Shown here: positions 44,622 through 53,748 of the stretch, piece after piece
How positions within the stretch are numbered: position 1 is the first letter of the stretch
How the letters are laid out: every line of letters begins with the position of its first letter
Source of the DNA: Bacteroides sp.
GTDB taxonomy: Bacteria > Bacteroidota > Bacteroidia > Bacteroidales > Bacteroidaceae
Length of the DNA stretch: 64,000 nucleotides
Assembly: GCA_023665805.1 (NCBI GenBank)
Contig: JAMPDJ010000003.1
Location: forward strand, 1 to 64,000
Reading direction: 5' to 3'
The notes under the pieces: generated by a model
Told to the model about the DNA's origin: nothing
The model's input: only the letters and a program-made list of their open reading frames with translations
Database searches by the model: none
Translations under genes and position numbers: made by a program

Positions 44622-44948
44622 ATGATAAAGATATTCGTTATGCAAACGTGCCCTGACTGCACAGCGGTAAAGGCACAGGCCAATGGCGACGCACGTTTCC
44701 AAATGATAGACATAGGAGAGCACGTGCGAAACCTCAAGCACTTCCTCTCCATTCGCGACACGCATCCGGCCTTCGATACCATACGTGGCAAAGGGGCGAT
44801 TGGCATACCATGCTTCGTAATGGAAGATGGCAGTGTGTATTTCTCGGCCGAAGAGGCAGGCATCTCTTTCGGCGAAACAACCGCCGCATCCATGGAAGAA
44901 AACATACCCGATGGCGCGACATGCAGCATCGACGGTACTGGATGCTAA
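44622..44948 (+). CDS. Glutaredoxin/thioredoxin-like protein
   Basis: A 108-residue protein with the redox motif in MIKIFVMQTCPDCTAVKAQ (CPDC, C10-C13), the cis-proline GIPCFVMEDG (P64) and a thioredoxin-like fold length. The C-terminal tail ends with two further cysteines (ATCSIDGTGC) not usual in the family, which could form a second disulfide or bind metal. Probably reduces a protein partner in the same cluster. Confidence 0.82.
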   Translation: MIKIFVMQTCPDCTAVKAQANGDARFQMIDIGEHVRNLKHFLSIRDTHPAFDTIRGKGAIGIPCFVMEDGSVYFSAEEAGISFGETTAASMEENIPDGATCSIDGTGC

Positions 44949-45018
44949 ATCCACGTCCACACCCTTAAACCCGAATCGGTCATTAGAACGTCAATTTGTA
45001 TAAACCCGACAAAGCAAC

Positions 45019-45507
45019 ATGGAACACGAATATATAGTACAAGGTGAGACAAAGGAGGAACGCTACTCCAACCTCTTCCCGCAACTGACCGCCATTATCG
45101 AAGGAGAGCACGACACCATAGCCAACATGGCCAATATATCGGCCTGTCTCTACGAGACCTTCCGCTTCTGGTGGGTCGGATTCTACCGAGTGATTGACAA
45201 TGAACTTGTTTTGGGTCCGTTCCAAGGTCCGATGGCCTGTACCCGAATAAAATATGGCAAAGGTGTATGTGGTACGGCATGGAAGCAGAACCAGGCCATT
45301 ATCGTTCCAGATGTAGATCGTTTTCCAGGCCACATAGCATGCAGCAGTGCCTCACGTTCAGAAATGGTGGTTCCTTTGCTACACAACAATACTGTGTGGG
45401 GAGTACTGGACATCGACAGCACGCACCTCGATGCATTTGACAAAGTGGATCAGCTATGGGTTGAACGTATTACAGCCTTACTAAGGCCAGACAATTGGCA
45501 CATTTGA
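45019..45507 (+). CDS. msrC: Free methionine-R-sulfoxide reductase (GAF domain, MsrC type)
   Basis: Repairs free Met-R-sulfoxide. A 162-residue single GAF domain with the fRMsr hallmark sequence: YGKGVCGTAWKQNQAIIVPD and FPGHIACSSASRSEMVVP, holding the two catalytic-region cysteines, then GVLDIDSTHLDAFD. Normal length. It starts 70 bp after the glutaredoxin-like gene, which may supply reducing power. A perfect hairpin follows. Confidence 0.92.
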   Translation: MEHEYIVQGETKEERYSNLFPQLTAIIEGEHDTIANMANISACLYETFRFWWVGFYRVIDNELVLGPFQGPMACTRIKYGKGVCGTAWKQNQAIIVPDVDRFPGHIACSSASRSEMVVPLLHNNTVWGVLDIDSTHLDAFDKVDQLWVERITALLRPDNWHI

Positions 45508-45576
45508 CTAAACACCACCTTGCAAACAACAACCACCTGCTTCCACATAAAGCTTGCCATTGACAAGAACGCACTT

Positions 45577-45625
45577 ACAACGTGTCCCATAAAAAGCCAT
45601 ACCAGCCTTTTATGGGACACGTTGT
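45577..45625. terminator. Bidirectional hairpin terminator, 18-bp perfect arms
   Basis: Arms 45577-45594 and 45608-45625 are exact reverse complements around a 13-nt loop. The left arm ends AAAA and the right arm starts TTTT, so it can terminate both the plus-strand msrC transcript and the minus-strand gene ending at 45687. Confidence 0.85.
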
Positions 45626-45686
45626 ATTTGTAACTATACAGCAATGGTTGTCTATAAGTCCGTAAATCTATTACTACGGATGATAC

Positions 45687-48098
45687 TCAGCGAACCATCA
45701 CTTTCTTTCGATTCACAATAACAACACCGGACTTAGGCAAGGAAGAGAGTTTCTGACCATTCAGATTATATATAATCTTCGTAGTTGCGGATTCATTGTC
45801 CACGGGTACATTATCTATACCCACGACAATGTCCTCCACCTTTATATTGGGATTCTCTATGATAAACATCTTGGAACCATGGTCACTCCAAGTCCAATTA
45901 CGAATAGCCCGCGGATTTTCATTGGTACATATACAGGCAAAATAGGTAGAACCGTCGGAATAGTTGCCTCCGGCATGAAAGCTGAACGTGCCATCCCCAT
46001 TGTCTCGTATAATGTCCAAAGCGGTCTTGTCGGACGTAAACATGTAATCGCGCTCCTTACGTGTGACATAACACTCGTTGGCCGGTTGGTACAGATAATA
46101 GGCATCACCTTCCTTCAATATCTGCCACACAACCGTAGAATCAAAAGGGAGCACCTCCTCCTGATAAATTCGGGCGACAGCATCGTTTGACGGCAGACCA
46201 TTATACTGGGAATTGGTCAGACCTCGCAGGCCTACATAGGTATTGGTAACAGTTGGATTCCAAGCATAGTATCCCTCGCCACTTTGCGCCTTGATATGGT
46301 ATGCCATGTCATTACGCAACTCGGACAAGTCTGTAATCTGACGATATGCCTGCACCGCCTTATAAGTAACGACGACATCTCCCGTCTCTGTATCCAAAGC
46401 GACACTATGCGCATAACCTTCCAATGGAATAATCTCCACATCATCTGCCGAAAAATACTGAGAGGCATCTATCGTGGCGTCATGACCATATTCCACACCG
46501 GCATATATCACACCACCTTGTCCATTCGGAGCACCCTCCACGCGCACTGCATAATGGCGTACCTGCTGCATATCGCCCGTGATGCTGACATATCCTCCAC
46601 GTACACACTCTGCAGGAATGGTGTATGTGCTATCCGCACCAATAGCCTTGGCCGGAACATTCACCAAAATCCAGTTAGGATTGCCATTATCGTCCAGCTG
46701 ATCGGTTGCATTGACATTGTAGCCATACTTCAGAGTAAAGCCATTCTGTACAAAACCCTTTTCCGGGATGACCTTGATTTTCACTGGCTGGGCATAACCT
46801 GTCTGATAGTTCTGAAGGGGAATTAGTCCTTCTGCCAAAACAATGTCGCCATTGAGTTGTGAAGCACTAATGCTCACCGTTTCACCATGCACATCCAACG
46901 TTACGTCAGCAATAGCACCACCATCTGAAATGATAGTAGCCGAACCGGCCGGATTCATTCCACTCCAATCCACCCTGTAACGCATACGGTAGAAACCTGC
47001 GGCAGTTTCGGCCGGTACAGTGAAAACAGGCACTCCGGCAGCAACATTGTTACCGTTGGACACTGTGGTACCATCACTCTTATACCACTTTTCGTCATCC
47101 AGCTGTATGGCATTGTAGCTCACGGCATCACTACCTTCTGCAGGTGTTCCGTTATCATTAAGTCCATAAGAGAAAACACCATCGTTGCCCCAATCGGCAT
47201 AAACAAACGCATTCATCCATGCACCTTTATATTGGAAGACAGGTTTGACCTGCAGTCCGGCCTTTGCCGAGAAAACGGCGTTGGCCACGTGATCATAGTA
47301 TACTTGTTTTCCGGAGAGGGCGAAAGTCTGCACATTGCCATCAACAGTAAGTCCCACGCTCTGCAATGCGCGGTCCGTACGGGTAGGCACGGCCTCCTTA
47401 TTAAAGTCCACGGCATACTTGTCCGTACTGAATCGCTTGGCCGGATTGTCGTCCACGACTATTTCATCAAAATACGCCACCCAGTCAGCAACATCGGCAT
47501 GAGGAGAACGAAGATCAGGAACTATTACCAACGAATATATGTCTATACCACTATCTACCTTCTCCTCGCGCGAATACGAGAAACCCTTGAAGGACATCAC
47601 CACATCCTGCCATCCGGCCTTGGCCTTGACCGGAGCGTTGGTCACTGCCCAGAACTGCTCGTCCTCTCCCGTTTGCCATGACCAACTTGGCTCTGTGCGT
47701 TTGCCAAGGCCTATCACCATCATACGCGAGTCAGCGGGCTTGTCCTTAAGATAAGCCATCACATGTATATACTGCAACTGCTTGGTAACACGCAACGGCT
47801 CCTTCAAGTCTATCCTCACGCCAAACGCATTGCTTGCATGGCGGCTTCTCTGCACAGCCACAACCTTGGCTGAAGGATTTGGCGCAGAACCCAAGACAGG
47901 ATCCACAGCCAGGTCCGGGTTATCTGCCACGCCTGCATGGCCTTGCAGGATGCCCCGGGAAAACGGGCTTGCCACCCATTGGTCATAGACACCTATGGAG
48001 CGATAGTCTTCCGTATCGAAAGTAACGGCTGTCTGTGCCATTGCAGACATAGCCGCGGGCAGCAAAGCTGCCAAAAGTATATGTTTGTTTTTCATCAT
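45687..48098 (-). CDS. Large secreted multidomain protein with T9SS-like tail
   Basis: An 803-residue exported protein: signal peptide 1-21 (AAMSAMAQ), an N-terminal beta-rich module with FDTEDYRSIGVYDQW, a jelly-roll-like region ending WVAYFDEIVVDD (about 210, as in carbohydrate-binding PCMD-type modules), a GEVED-like block VYADWGNDGVFSYG (about 310), Ig-like repeats, and a C-terminal IYNLNGQKLSSLPKSGVVIV tail typical of Bacteroidales T9SS/anchored proteins. Downstream of the fucosidase by 10 bp on the same strand, so it probably binds or processes the same host glycans. No catalytic motif was found. Confidence 0.78.
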   Translation of the reverse strand: MMKNKHILLAALLPAAMSAMAQTAVTFDTEDYRSIGVYDQWVASPFSRGILQGHAGVADNPDLAVDPVLGSAPNPSAKVVAVQRSRHASNAFGVRIDLKEPLRVTKQLQYIHVMAYLKDKPADSRMMVIGLGKRTEPSWSWQTGEDEQFWAVTNAPVKAKAGWQDVVMSFKGFSYSREEKVDSGIDIYSLVIVPDLRSPHADVADWVAYFDEIVVDDNPAKRFSTDKYAVDFNKEAVPTRTDRALQSVGLTVDGNVQTFALSGKQVYYDHVANAVFSAKAGLQVKPVFQYKGAWMNAFVYADWGNDGVFSYGLNDNGTPAEGSDAVSYNAIQLDDEKWYKSDGTTVSNGNNVAAGVPVFTVPAETAAGFYRMRYRVDWSGMNPAGSATIISDGGAIADVTLDVHGETVSISASQLNGDIVLAEGLIPLQNYQTGYAQPVKIKVIPEKGFVQNGFTLKYGYNVNATDQLDDNGNPNWILVNVPAKAIGADSTYTIPAECVRGGYVSITGDMQQVRHYAVRVEGAPNGQGGVIYAGVEYGHDATIDASQYFSADDVEIIPLEGYAHSVALDTETGDVVVTYKAVQAYRQITDLSELRNDMAYHIKAQSGEGYYAWNPTVTNTYVGLRGLTNSQYNGLPSNDAVARIYQEEVLPFDSTVVWQILKEGDAYYLYQPANECYVTRKERDYMFTSDKTALDIIRDNGDGTFSFHAGGNYSDGSTYFACICTNENPRAIRNWTWSDHGSKMFIIENPNIKVEDIVVGIDNVPVDNESATTKIIYNLNGQKLSSLPKSGVVIVNRKKVMVR

Positions 48099-48108
48099 GA
48101 TGTTATGT

Positions 48109-49635
48109 TCAATATACGCTCAAGTTAGACAATAGTGGACATGCCCTGCTATCAAGGATGGTTATGCGCAACTGTCGGGCACGGTATCCATTTCCATAGC
48201 TCTCCGACGTGCTTCCGTTCATGGGGACGATTCTCTTATATCCCACGGTAGTGGTTTGCATATTGGGGCACAAGGTGTGCCATGTAGTACCGTCTGGAGT
48301 GTATTCTATGTTAAAGTCCTTGATGCGCTGTCCCAAGGCTATGGGTTCTTGCATAAGGAGATAGCGCAATGTCTGAGGCTCGTCCCATGTGAGTGTTATA
48401 GTGGCCGAAAGGGAACCGTCATTGGTACCCCAATAGGTATCCTTGTCACCATCCGTCAAATTGGATGCCTCGTAAAGCCCACCGCTACGCGTTTCGCTCA
48501 CCTCGATAGTAGCCGTCTTTGCCAGGTCGCGTGCGGCTGTACTCTCATCCTGCCCATAGACAGGCACGGCCAGACGCTCGTGGAGCATTTGTCCCATCTT
48601 CTTCAACTCGTTCACCGTATTTGCAGGCAACACACCGTATTCATCGGGAGGACAGTTGAGGATGAGCGTGGCATTACGACCCACAGTCTCAAGATACATC
48701 TGGAAAAGACGGTCGGCACTCTTCATGCTCTCTCCTCTGTGCCAGAACCAGCCGTTGTTGGTGGCCTTGGCATCGCTCTCCCCGGGATGCCAGAACCATC
48801 CGTTTATATCCCCCTCCTCGCGAACGCCGCTGCCTCCGTAGTCGGTCATGGCCCAGTTGGTCTCACCTGCATAGCCGGCCTCGTTTCCTATCCAACGAGC
48901 CTCACCGCCAACTCCCCAAAGGACACAGTTGGGAGCAATGGCATGCACACGGGCACGCAGATTGGGCGTATCATAGTATATATCGGCATCAACCTGGCGC
49001 TTACCGCCCTCGCCGCCATAATAGCCGTCACCGCCGTTGGCACCGTCAAACCACATCTCGAACTGGTCGCTGCCATACTCGGCCAACTCCTCGCATTGCT
49101 TGAGGAACACCTCAGTGACATATGTATCCTTGCCGTAATGTGCTGAATTGCGGTCCCATGGAGATATGTAGAAACCGTATTTCATGTCATGCTTCAGGCT
49201 GGCATCGGCATAAAGTTTGGGGATATTGGCCTGTCTGCCGTATTCACTGCCGGCACCGGTGATGCAGTGCGTCGTAGTAACGGTTGGCCACAGACAGAAA
49301 CCATCGTGATGCTTGACCACGGCAATGCCGCCCTTCATGCCAGCCGCCTTCACGGAAGTAATCCACTGCTCGGGATTGGGCATACCCTTGGGTGCATAAA
49401 TACTTTCCGCTTCGTCGCCATTGCCCCACTCACGACCTGTAAAGGTATTCATTCCGTAGTGGAAGAAAGCATAGAATTCAGTCTCATTCCACAGAATCTG
49501 CCTCTTGTGAGGCACAGGATGACATGGTGCCGGAGCATTGTCCGGATTGGGCAAGTCCTGGGATACCACATTGAACTCCTGGGCATGTCCGGCCATGGGA
49601 ATGGCAAGCCAAAGGATAAGTGTCTTAATCTTCAT
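48109..49635 (-). CDS. Secreted GH29 alpha-L-fucosidase
   Basis: Removes alpha-linked L-fucose from glycans. 508 residues from the ATG at 49635 (MKIKTLILWLAIPMAGHAQ is the signal peptide; the frame runs upstream to 49743 but is unconserved). The GH29 barrel has FHYGMNTFTGREWGNG, VVKHHDGFCLWPT, and the nucleophile Asp in FEMWFDGANG. The C-terminal 120 residues look like a discoidin (F5/8) carbohydrate-binding module (DKDTYWGTNDG, LLMQEPIALGQRIKDF). Target linkage cannot be told, though mucin or milk glycans are usual. Forms an operon with the 803-residue protein. Confidence 0.93.
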   Translation of the reverse strand: MKIKTLILWLAIPMAGHAQEFNVVSQDLPNPDNAPAPCHPVPHKRQILWNETEFYAFFHYGMNTFTGREWGNGDEAESIYAPKGMPNPEQWITSVKAAGMKGGIAVVKHHDGFCLWPTVTTTHCITGAGSEYGRQANIPKLYADASLKHDMKYGFYISPWDRNSAHYGKDTYVTEVFLKQCEELAEYGSDQFEMWFDGANGGDGYYGGEGGKRQVDADIYYDTPNLRARVHAIAPNCVLWGVGGEARWIGNEAGYAGETNWAMTDYGGSGVREEGDINGWFWHPGESDAKATNNGWFWHRGESMKSADRLFQMYLETVGRNATLILNCPPDEYGVLPANTVNELKKMGQMLHERLAVPVYGQDESTAARDLAKTATIEVSETRSGGLYEASNLTDGDKDTYWGTNDGSLSATITLTWDEPQTLRYLLMQEPIALGQRIKDFNIEYTPDGTTWHTLCPNMQTTTVGYKRIVPMNGSTSESYGNGYRARQLRITILDSRACPLLSNLSVY

Positions 49636-49682
49636 AAAGTGATTGATTAGGTTGAATTTGTTTTTTATGACATTATCATGCA

Positions 49683-49690
49683 CAAATATA
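49683..49690 (-). promoter_or_regulatory. -7 element (TATATTTG) for the fucosidase operon
   Basis: TAnnTTTG match on the minus strand, about 41 nt of leader. The motif TGCACAAA occurs on both sides (49679-49686 and again near 49733), which might be a regulator site. Confidence 0.45.
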
Positions 49691-49840
49691 CAATTTTCCG
49701 ATTGTTTTTTTGTACAATTGTCACTTTTTTGTTGCACAAACATGTTTTTCTATCCTCAATACAGGCATACATGCAACTTTTACAAGAAAACATGGAATAC
49801 ATTGAGATGGCATAAATATGAATATTAGGAGAAAATGGCG

Positions 49841-49848
49841 TATCTTTG
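49841..49848 (+). promoter_or_regulatory. -7 element (TATCTTTG) for the acyltransferase gene
   Basis: TAnnTTTG match giving a leader of about 105 nt before the ATG at 49960. Confidence 0.5.
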
Positions 49849-49959
49849 TCAAAACAAGACCTCCATATACATGAGGTACAGGCACAGGCATGGAGTGACT
49901 ATGCCTAATATAATATATGGTTTATGTCCAAGACAGAATAAATACACATAAAACCTTCT

Positions 49960-51141
49960 ATGATGCAACACCAAACTGACATTGTCACCTGCCAAGCCGG
50001 TCAAGAACGCCTTGTATGGTGCGACGTGACGAGACTTCTGGCCTTTTTCTTCCTCCTGTGCTGCCATGCGGCCGACCCGTTCTATGCCACCGCGGCCTAT
50101 GCCTCCGGCGGCGAGGCCGTTGACCCCGATCTGGTTGCATGGGGCACAAGATGGGGCTCGCTGGTACGCCCATGCGTGCCGCTGTTCGTAATGCTGACCG
50201 GTGTGCTGACCCTGCCGGTCAAGACAGGAATGACGCAGTTCTACGGACGCAGGATACCACGTGTGCTGTTTCCATTCCTGATATGGTCTGTGGCATATTA
50301 CATGACTCCATGGCTCACGGGAATACTTGGTTTGGACAGCAGCATAGTGAGGAACATCTTCCCATGGGCCGAGAGCGACAGCCAAGCCTTGTCCGACGGT
50401 CTGGCCTTAGTGGCGCGCATACCCTATGCATTCAGTTTCATAGCCTGCCACATGTGGTACATCTACATGCTCATAGGCCTGTATCTCTACCTGCCCGTAT
50501 TCTCGGCCTGGGTGGAACGGGCTACCAAGAAAGAGAAGGAGATATTCCTGCTCCTTTGGTTGCTTAGCACCATGCTGCCCTACTTCACGACATACGTCAG
50601 TCATTACTGCTTCGGCACATGCGAATGGAATGCATTCGGACTTTTCCACTACTTTGCAGGCTTCAGCGGCTACATGCTCCTGGGGCATTACATACGCGAA
50701 TACGTGCACTGGGGGCTGATTCGAACCTTGGCTGTATCCCTGCCGCTGTTGCTTGCCGGCATGATCGTCACTTACATGGGATACTCGCATATCATGGCCC
50801 TGCCGAACCGCACGCCGGAGATGGTGGAACTGTTTTGGACCTACAATACCCCCAATGTGGTGATGATGACCGTGGCATGGTTCTTGCCGGTGTGTCGAAT
50901 GCGCATCGACGCACATGGACGTGCGGCCAGGATGCTGGCCAACCTTACCTCCTGCGGATTTGGCATATACATGATACACTATTATTTCGTGTACCTGGGC
51001 TTCCGCACGGGCGAGTGGTTGGGCATCCCCACCCCATTGCGCATACCTTTCTCCGCTGTGGTCATCCTTGCCTGCTCATGGACCATTGTGGCGGTTGCAC
51101 GTCGTGTCATGGGCAAGTCGTCACGCTATCTGTTGGGATAG
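49960..51141 (+). CDS. Acyltransferase_3 family membrane protein
   Basis: A 393-residue inner-membrane acyltransferase with about ten spans. The family core starts CDVTRLLAFFFLLCCHAADP (histidine of the R/H active-site region) and continues with VRPCVPLFVMLTGVL, then FYGRRIPRVLFPFLIWSVAY, HMWYIYMLIGLYLYLPVF and GFGIYMIHYYFVYLG. Related proteins O-acetylate surface glycans or succinylate exopolysaccharide. There are no sugar genes beside it, so its acceptor is unknown. Unlike the capsule-locus paralogue (14218), this copy is intact. Confidence 0.88.
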   Translation: MMQHQTDIVTCQAGQERLVWCDVTRLLAFFFLLCCHAADPFYATAAYASGGEAVDPDLVAWGTRWGSLVRPCVPLFVMLTGVLTLPVKTGMTQFYGRRIPRVLFPFLIWSVAYYMTPWLTGILGLDSSIVRNIFPWAESDSQALSDGLALVARIPYAFSFIACHMWYIYMLIGLYLYLPVFSAWVERATKKEKEIFLLLWLLSTMLPYFTTYVSHYCFGTCEWNAFGLFHYFAGFSGYMLLGHYIREYVHWGLIRTLAVSLPLLLAGMIVTYMGYSHIMALPNRTPEMVELFWTYNTPNVVMMTVAWFLPVCRMRIDAHGRAARMLANLTSCGFGIYMIHYYFVYLGFRTGEWLGIPTPLRIPFSAVVILACSWTIVAVARRVMGKSSRYLLG

Positions 51142-51206
51142 GTTCCTTTTTTGTCATGTTGAAAAACATCTTGCACCATGGTGTGCTACTCGCCACACCA
51201 CGTTTT

Positions 51207-51298
51207 GACCATAGTATTGTCGCGCCCTTGGCAATACTATTGTCGAGGGCGCGACAATACTATGAACGGAATGGTGACAATAGTGGGAACGGAGTAGC
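51207..51298. repeat. Four 23-bp tandem units of the same palindromic repeat
   Basis: Units start at 51207, 51230, 51253 and 51276: GACCATAGTATTGTC, GGCAATACTATTGTC, GACAATACTATGAAC and GACAATAGTGGGAAC, each plus an 8-nt spacer. Units 1-3 also form one near-perfect 53-bp palindrome centred at 51237 (two mismatched pairs). The array lies between the convergent acyltransferase and ribE genes, just as the other array lies between udk and the ABC-F gene, and both are preceded by CGTTTTGAC. Confidence 0.85.
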
Positions 51299-51406
51299 AT
51301 ATATTCCTTGACACGTTTGCCTGGCCATATGCAGGAATCAGTGCAAGAACTCCTCTGCTTGTGTTTTACGATGACGGCCGATGCGGCCAGCCGATAGCGG
51401 CTTTCC

Positions 51407-52009
51407 TCAAAGCAGACTATTCATACGTGCCAGATACTTGCCTATTATGTCGAACTCCAAATTTACCATCGTACCCACCTTGATGCTATGAAAGTTGGTG
51501 TTATCGTAGGTATAGGGAATGATACATACTTGAAAAGTATCGTCCGTTGGGCGACATACAGTGAGAGACACACCATTGACCGTGATACTGCCCTTATCCA
51601 CGCAAAAGTATCCACGACGGACCATCTCGGAAGAAGTCTCGTGGCGGAAAGTGAACTGATATGAGCCGTCCTGATTCTCCACCGCCACGCAACGTGCGGT
51701 CTGGTCCACATGGCCTTGGACTATGTGCCCGTCCAAACGGCCATTCATCATCATGGAACGCTCCACGTTCACCTCGTCCCCCACTGCCAGCAAACCTATG
51801 TTGGAGCACTCCAAGGTCTCGCGCATGGCAGTAACGGTATAAGTCCCACCATGCACCTTTACCACAGTGAGGCACACTCCATTGTGCGCCACGCTTTGAT
51901 CTATCTTCAACTCGTCCACAAAGGAGCACGCAAGTGTCAGATGGACATTGTCACGATCATGATCTATGCCCACTACGCGGGCTGTTTCTTCTACTATTCC
52001 GCTAAACAT
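51407..52009 (-). CDS. ribE: Riboflavin synthase alpha chain
   Basis: Dismutates two lumazines to riboflavin. 200 residues in two similar beta-barrels: MFSGIVEETARVVGI and SVAHNGVCLTV in the first, then LDGHIVQGHVDQTA and GSITVNGVSLTV in the second, with the internal repeat of NGVxLTV typical of the enzyme. The start directly follows a minus-strand -7 element. No FMN riboswitch was recognised in the leader, and no other rib gene is in the window. Confidence 0.95.
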   Translation of the reverse strand: MFSGIVEETARVVGIDHDRDNVHLTLACSFVDELKIDQSVAHNGVCLTVVKVHGGTYTVTAMRETLECSNIGLLAVGDEVNVERSMMMNGRLDGHIVQGHVDQTARCVAVENQDGSYQFTFRHETSSEMVRRGYFCVDKGSITVNGVSLTVCRPTDDTFQVCIIPYTYDNTNFHSIKVGTMVNLEFDIIGKYLARMNSLL

Positions 52010-52070
52010 AACTTTGATAATGTATTGGTTGAGTATTACATTTGCGCCCGGACATCGGGCCAGACAGGCA

Positions 52071-52078
52071 CAAAGATA
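52071..52078 (-). promoter_or_regulatory. -7 element (TATCTTTG) for ribE
   Basis: TAnnTTTG match on the minus strand, leader about 55 nt. The 346-bp ribE-tolC intergenic region holds this and the divergent efflux promoter; otherwise only a short GCCAT...ATGGC inverted repeat near 52163. Confidence 0.55.
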
Positions 52079-52308
52079 CGAATAAAACAGGAAAAAGCAA
52101 GCATGACATCATATCCAATCGCATGCAGCCGGGAATACGCACGTACCTTTTTGCAAGACAGGGCCATATTGCACAATGGCACTAAAATATGTTAACGCAT
52201 TAAACCATCCTTGCCATCTGTCATCTTACAAAAGGCAAAGCGATGAAAAAACGATAAATCATGACATTTTTCCACCATGTGGATACGTCTGCCTATAATT
52301 ATATTCAC

Positions 52309-52316
52309 TAACTTTG
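52309..52316 (+). promoter_or_regulatory. -7 element (TAACTTTG) for the efflux operon
   Basis: TAnnTTTG match 40 bp before the tolC-like start. Confidence 0.6.
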
Positions 52317-52355
52317 TCACTCGAAACACGATAACATTTATTTCACAACCCAACC

Positions 52356-53687
52356 ATGATTAGAAAAGTTATATTAGCTGCTACATTGCTGTGCTCCGCC
52401 GGGGCATGGGCAGAGCCGTGGACTCTGCGCGACTGTATACAGCATGCTCTGCAAAACAACATTTCCATCCGTCAAAACCGCATCAACGAGGAAAGCGGAG
52501 AGGCCACGCTGTCGCAGAACAAGTATGCCCTGTGGCCGTCACTCAGTTTCAGCACTTCACACGGTGTGAACTACCGTCCGGGGCAGGACAGCGAGACCAA
52601 CCGTGTGGAAAACGAGGAAATAGTTGTAGCCAGCAACACCACGGTTAACAGTTCATATGGCATCAGCATGAACTGGACTGTGTGGAACGGAGGAGTTAAC
52701 CACAAGACTGTGGAGGCACAAAAGGTGAGCAACGAAATAAGCCGTCTGGCCACGGAAACCAGCGAACTTAGCATACAGGAGCAAATTGTACAGCTATACG
52801 TACAGATAATGTACACTCGAGAGGCCGTCAAGGTAAATCAATCCCTGGTGACCACCGCAGAGGCGCAATACAAACGGGGAGAGGAAATGTTCCGCGAGGG
52901 ACAGATGGCCAAGGCTGACTTGATACAACTGGAGGCCCAGCTGGCCAGCGCGCAATATGACGTGGTCAACAGCAGAAGCCAAGTGGACAACTACAAGAGA
53001 CAGCTGAAGAGCCTCTTGCAACTGGACATGAACACTGACTTCGACATAGCCGGAGACATTCCCGAGGACGAGAGAGCAACGGAGAACATCCCCTTGGCAC
53101 AGGACGTTTACCAGCAGGCTCTGGTGACACGCCCAGAGATACGCAGCGCCGAAAAAAGCATAGAAAGCGCGGAGCTGCAATACGACATAGCCAAACGAGG
53201 CCTCTACCCCACCATAGGCATAAACGCGGGCATCTCCGACAGCCATAACACCGCCAGCAAAAGTAACGTCGGCAGCCAGATGAAGAACAACCTGAACATG
53301 AGTGCAGGAGTAAGCCTCAGCGTGCCCATATGGGACCAGAAAAGAGCCAGCACCAACAAGCAAAAGGCACTCCTGCAGAAGACATCGGCGCAATTGGACC
53401 TGCAGGACAAGAAGAACGAACTGTCCAGCACCATAGAACGCCTTTGGCTGGATGCCAGCAGCGGACAGCAACGCTTCATCTCGGCCGAAATCAAGAGCAA
53501 AAGCCAGCAAGCCAGCTACGAACTGGTGAACGAGCAGTTCCAGAATGGTCTGAAAAACGTTGTGGATGTACTGCAAAGTCGCGACAACATCCTATCTGCC
53601 GAGCAGGACAAGCTCCAAAGCAAATACACTACACTGCTGAACATACAACTGCTCAAATTCTACAAGGGCGAGGACTTGGACCTCTGA
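52356..53687 (+). CDS. TolC-family outer-membrane efflux protein
   Basis: Outer-membrane channel of a tripartite pump. 443 residues: signal peptide 1-19 (CSAGAWA), WTLRDCIQHALQNNISIRQN (typical start of the OEP repeat) and two long helical hairpin repeats with SLSFSTSHGVNY and TIGINAGISDSHN beta segments. No lipobox. First gene of a four-gene operon with the adaptor, ATPase and permease genes, 61 bp before the adaptor. The pump probably exports a drug, peptide or lipid-like substrate. Confidence 0.93.
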   Translation: MIRKVILAATLLCSAGAWAEPWTLRDCIQHALQNNISIRQNRINEESGEATLSQNKYALWPSLSFSTSHGVNYRPGQDSETNRVENEEIVVASNTTVNSSYGISMNWTVWNGGVNHKTVEAQKVSNEISRLATETSELSIQEQIVQLYVQIMYTREAVKVNQSLVTTAEAQYKRGEEMFREGQMAKADLIQLEAQLASAQYDVVNSRSQVDNYKRQLKSLLQLDMNTDFDIAGDIPEDERATENIPLAQDVYQQALVTRPEIRSAEKSIESAELQYDIAKRGLYPTIGINAGISDSHNTASKSNVGSQMKNNLNMSAGVSLSVPIWDQKRASTNKQKALLQKTSAQLDLQDKKNELSSTIERLWLDASSGQQRFISAEIKSKSQQASYELVNEQFQNGLKNVVDVLQSRDNILSAEQDKLQSKYTTLLNIQLLKFYKGEDLDL

Positions 53688-53748
53688 GTCCTGTTTCCAT
53701 ATACCTTATATATATATTATTATATTGCATCAACACTTAGACGAGTAT

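Noticed and set aside
49675..49745. Regulator operator formed by repeated TGCACAAA near the fucosidase promoter
   Set aside because: Only two short copies in T-rich DNA. Not enough to claim a site.
52010..52110. FMN riboswitch in front of ribE
   Set aside because: The leader is only about 55 nt and lacks the conserved FMN-element sequence blocks.
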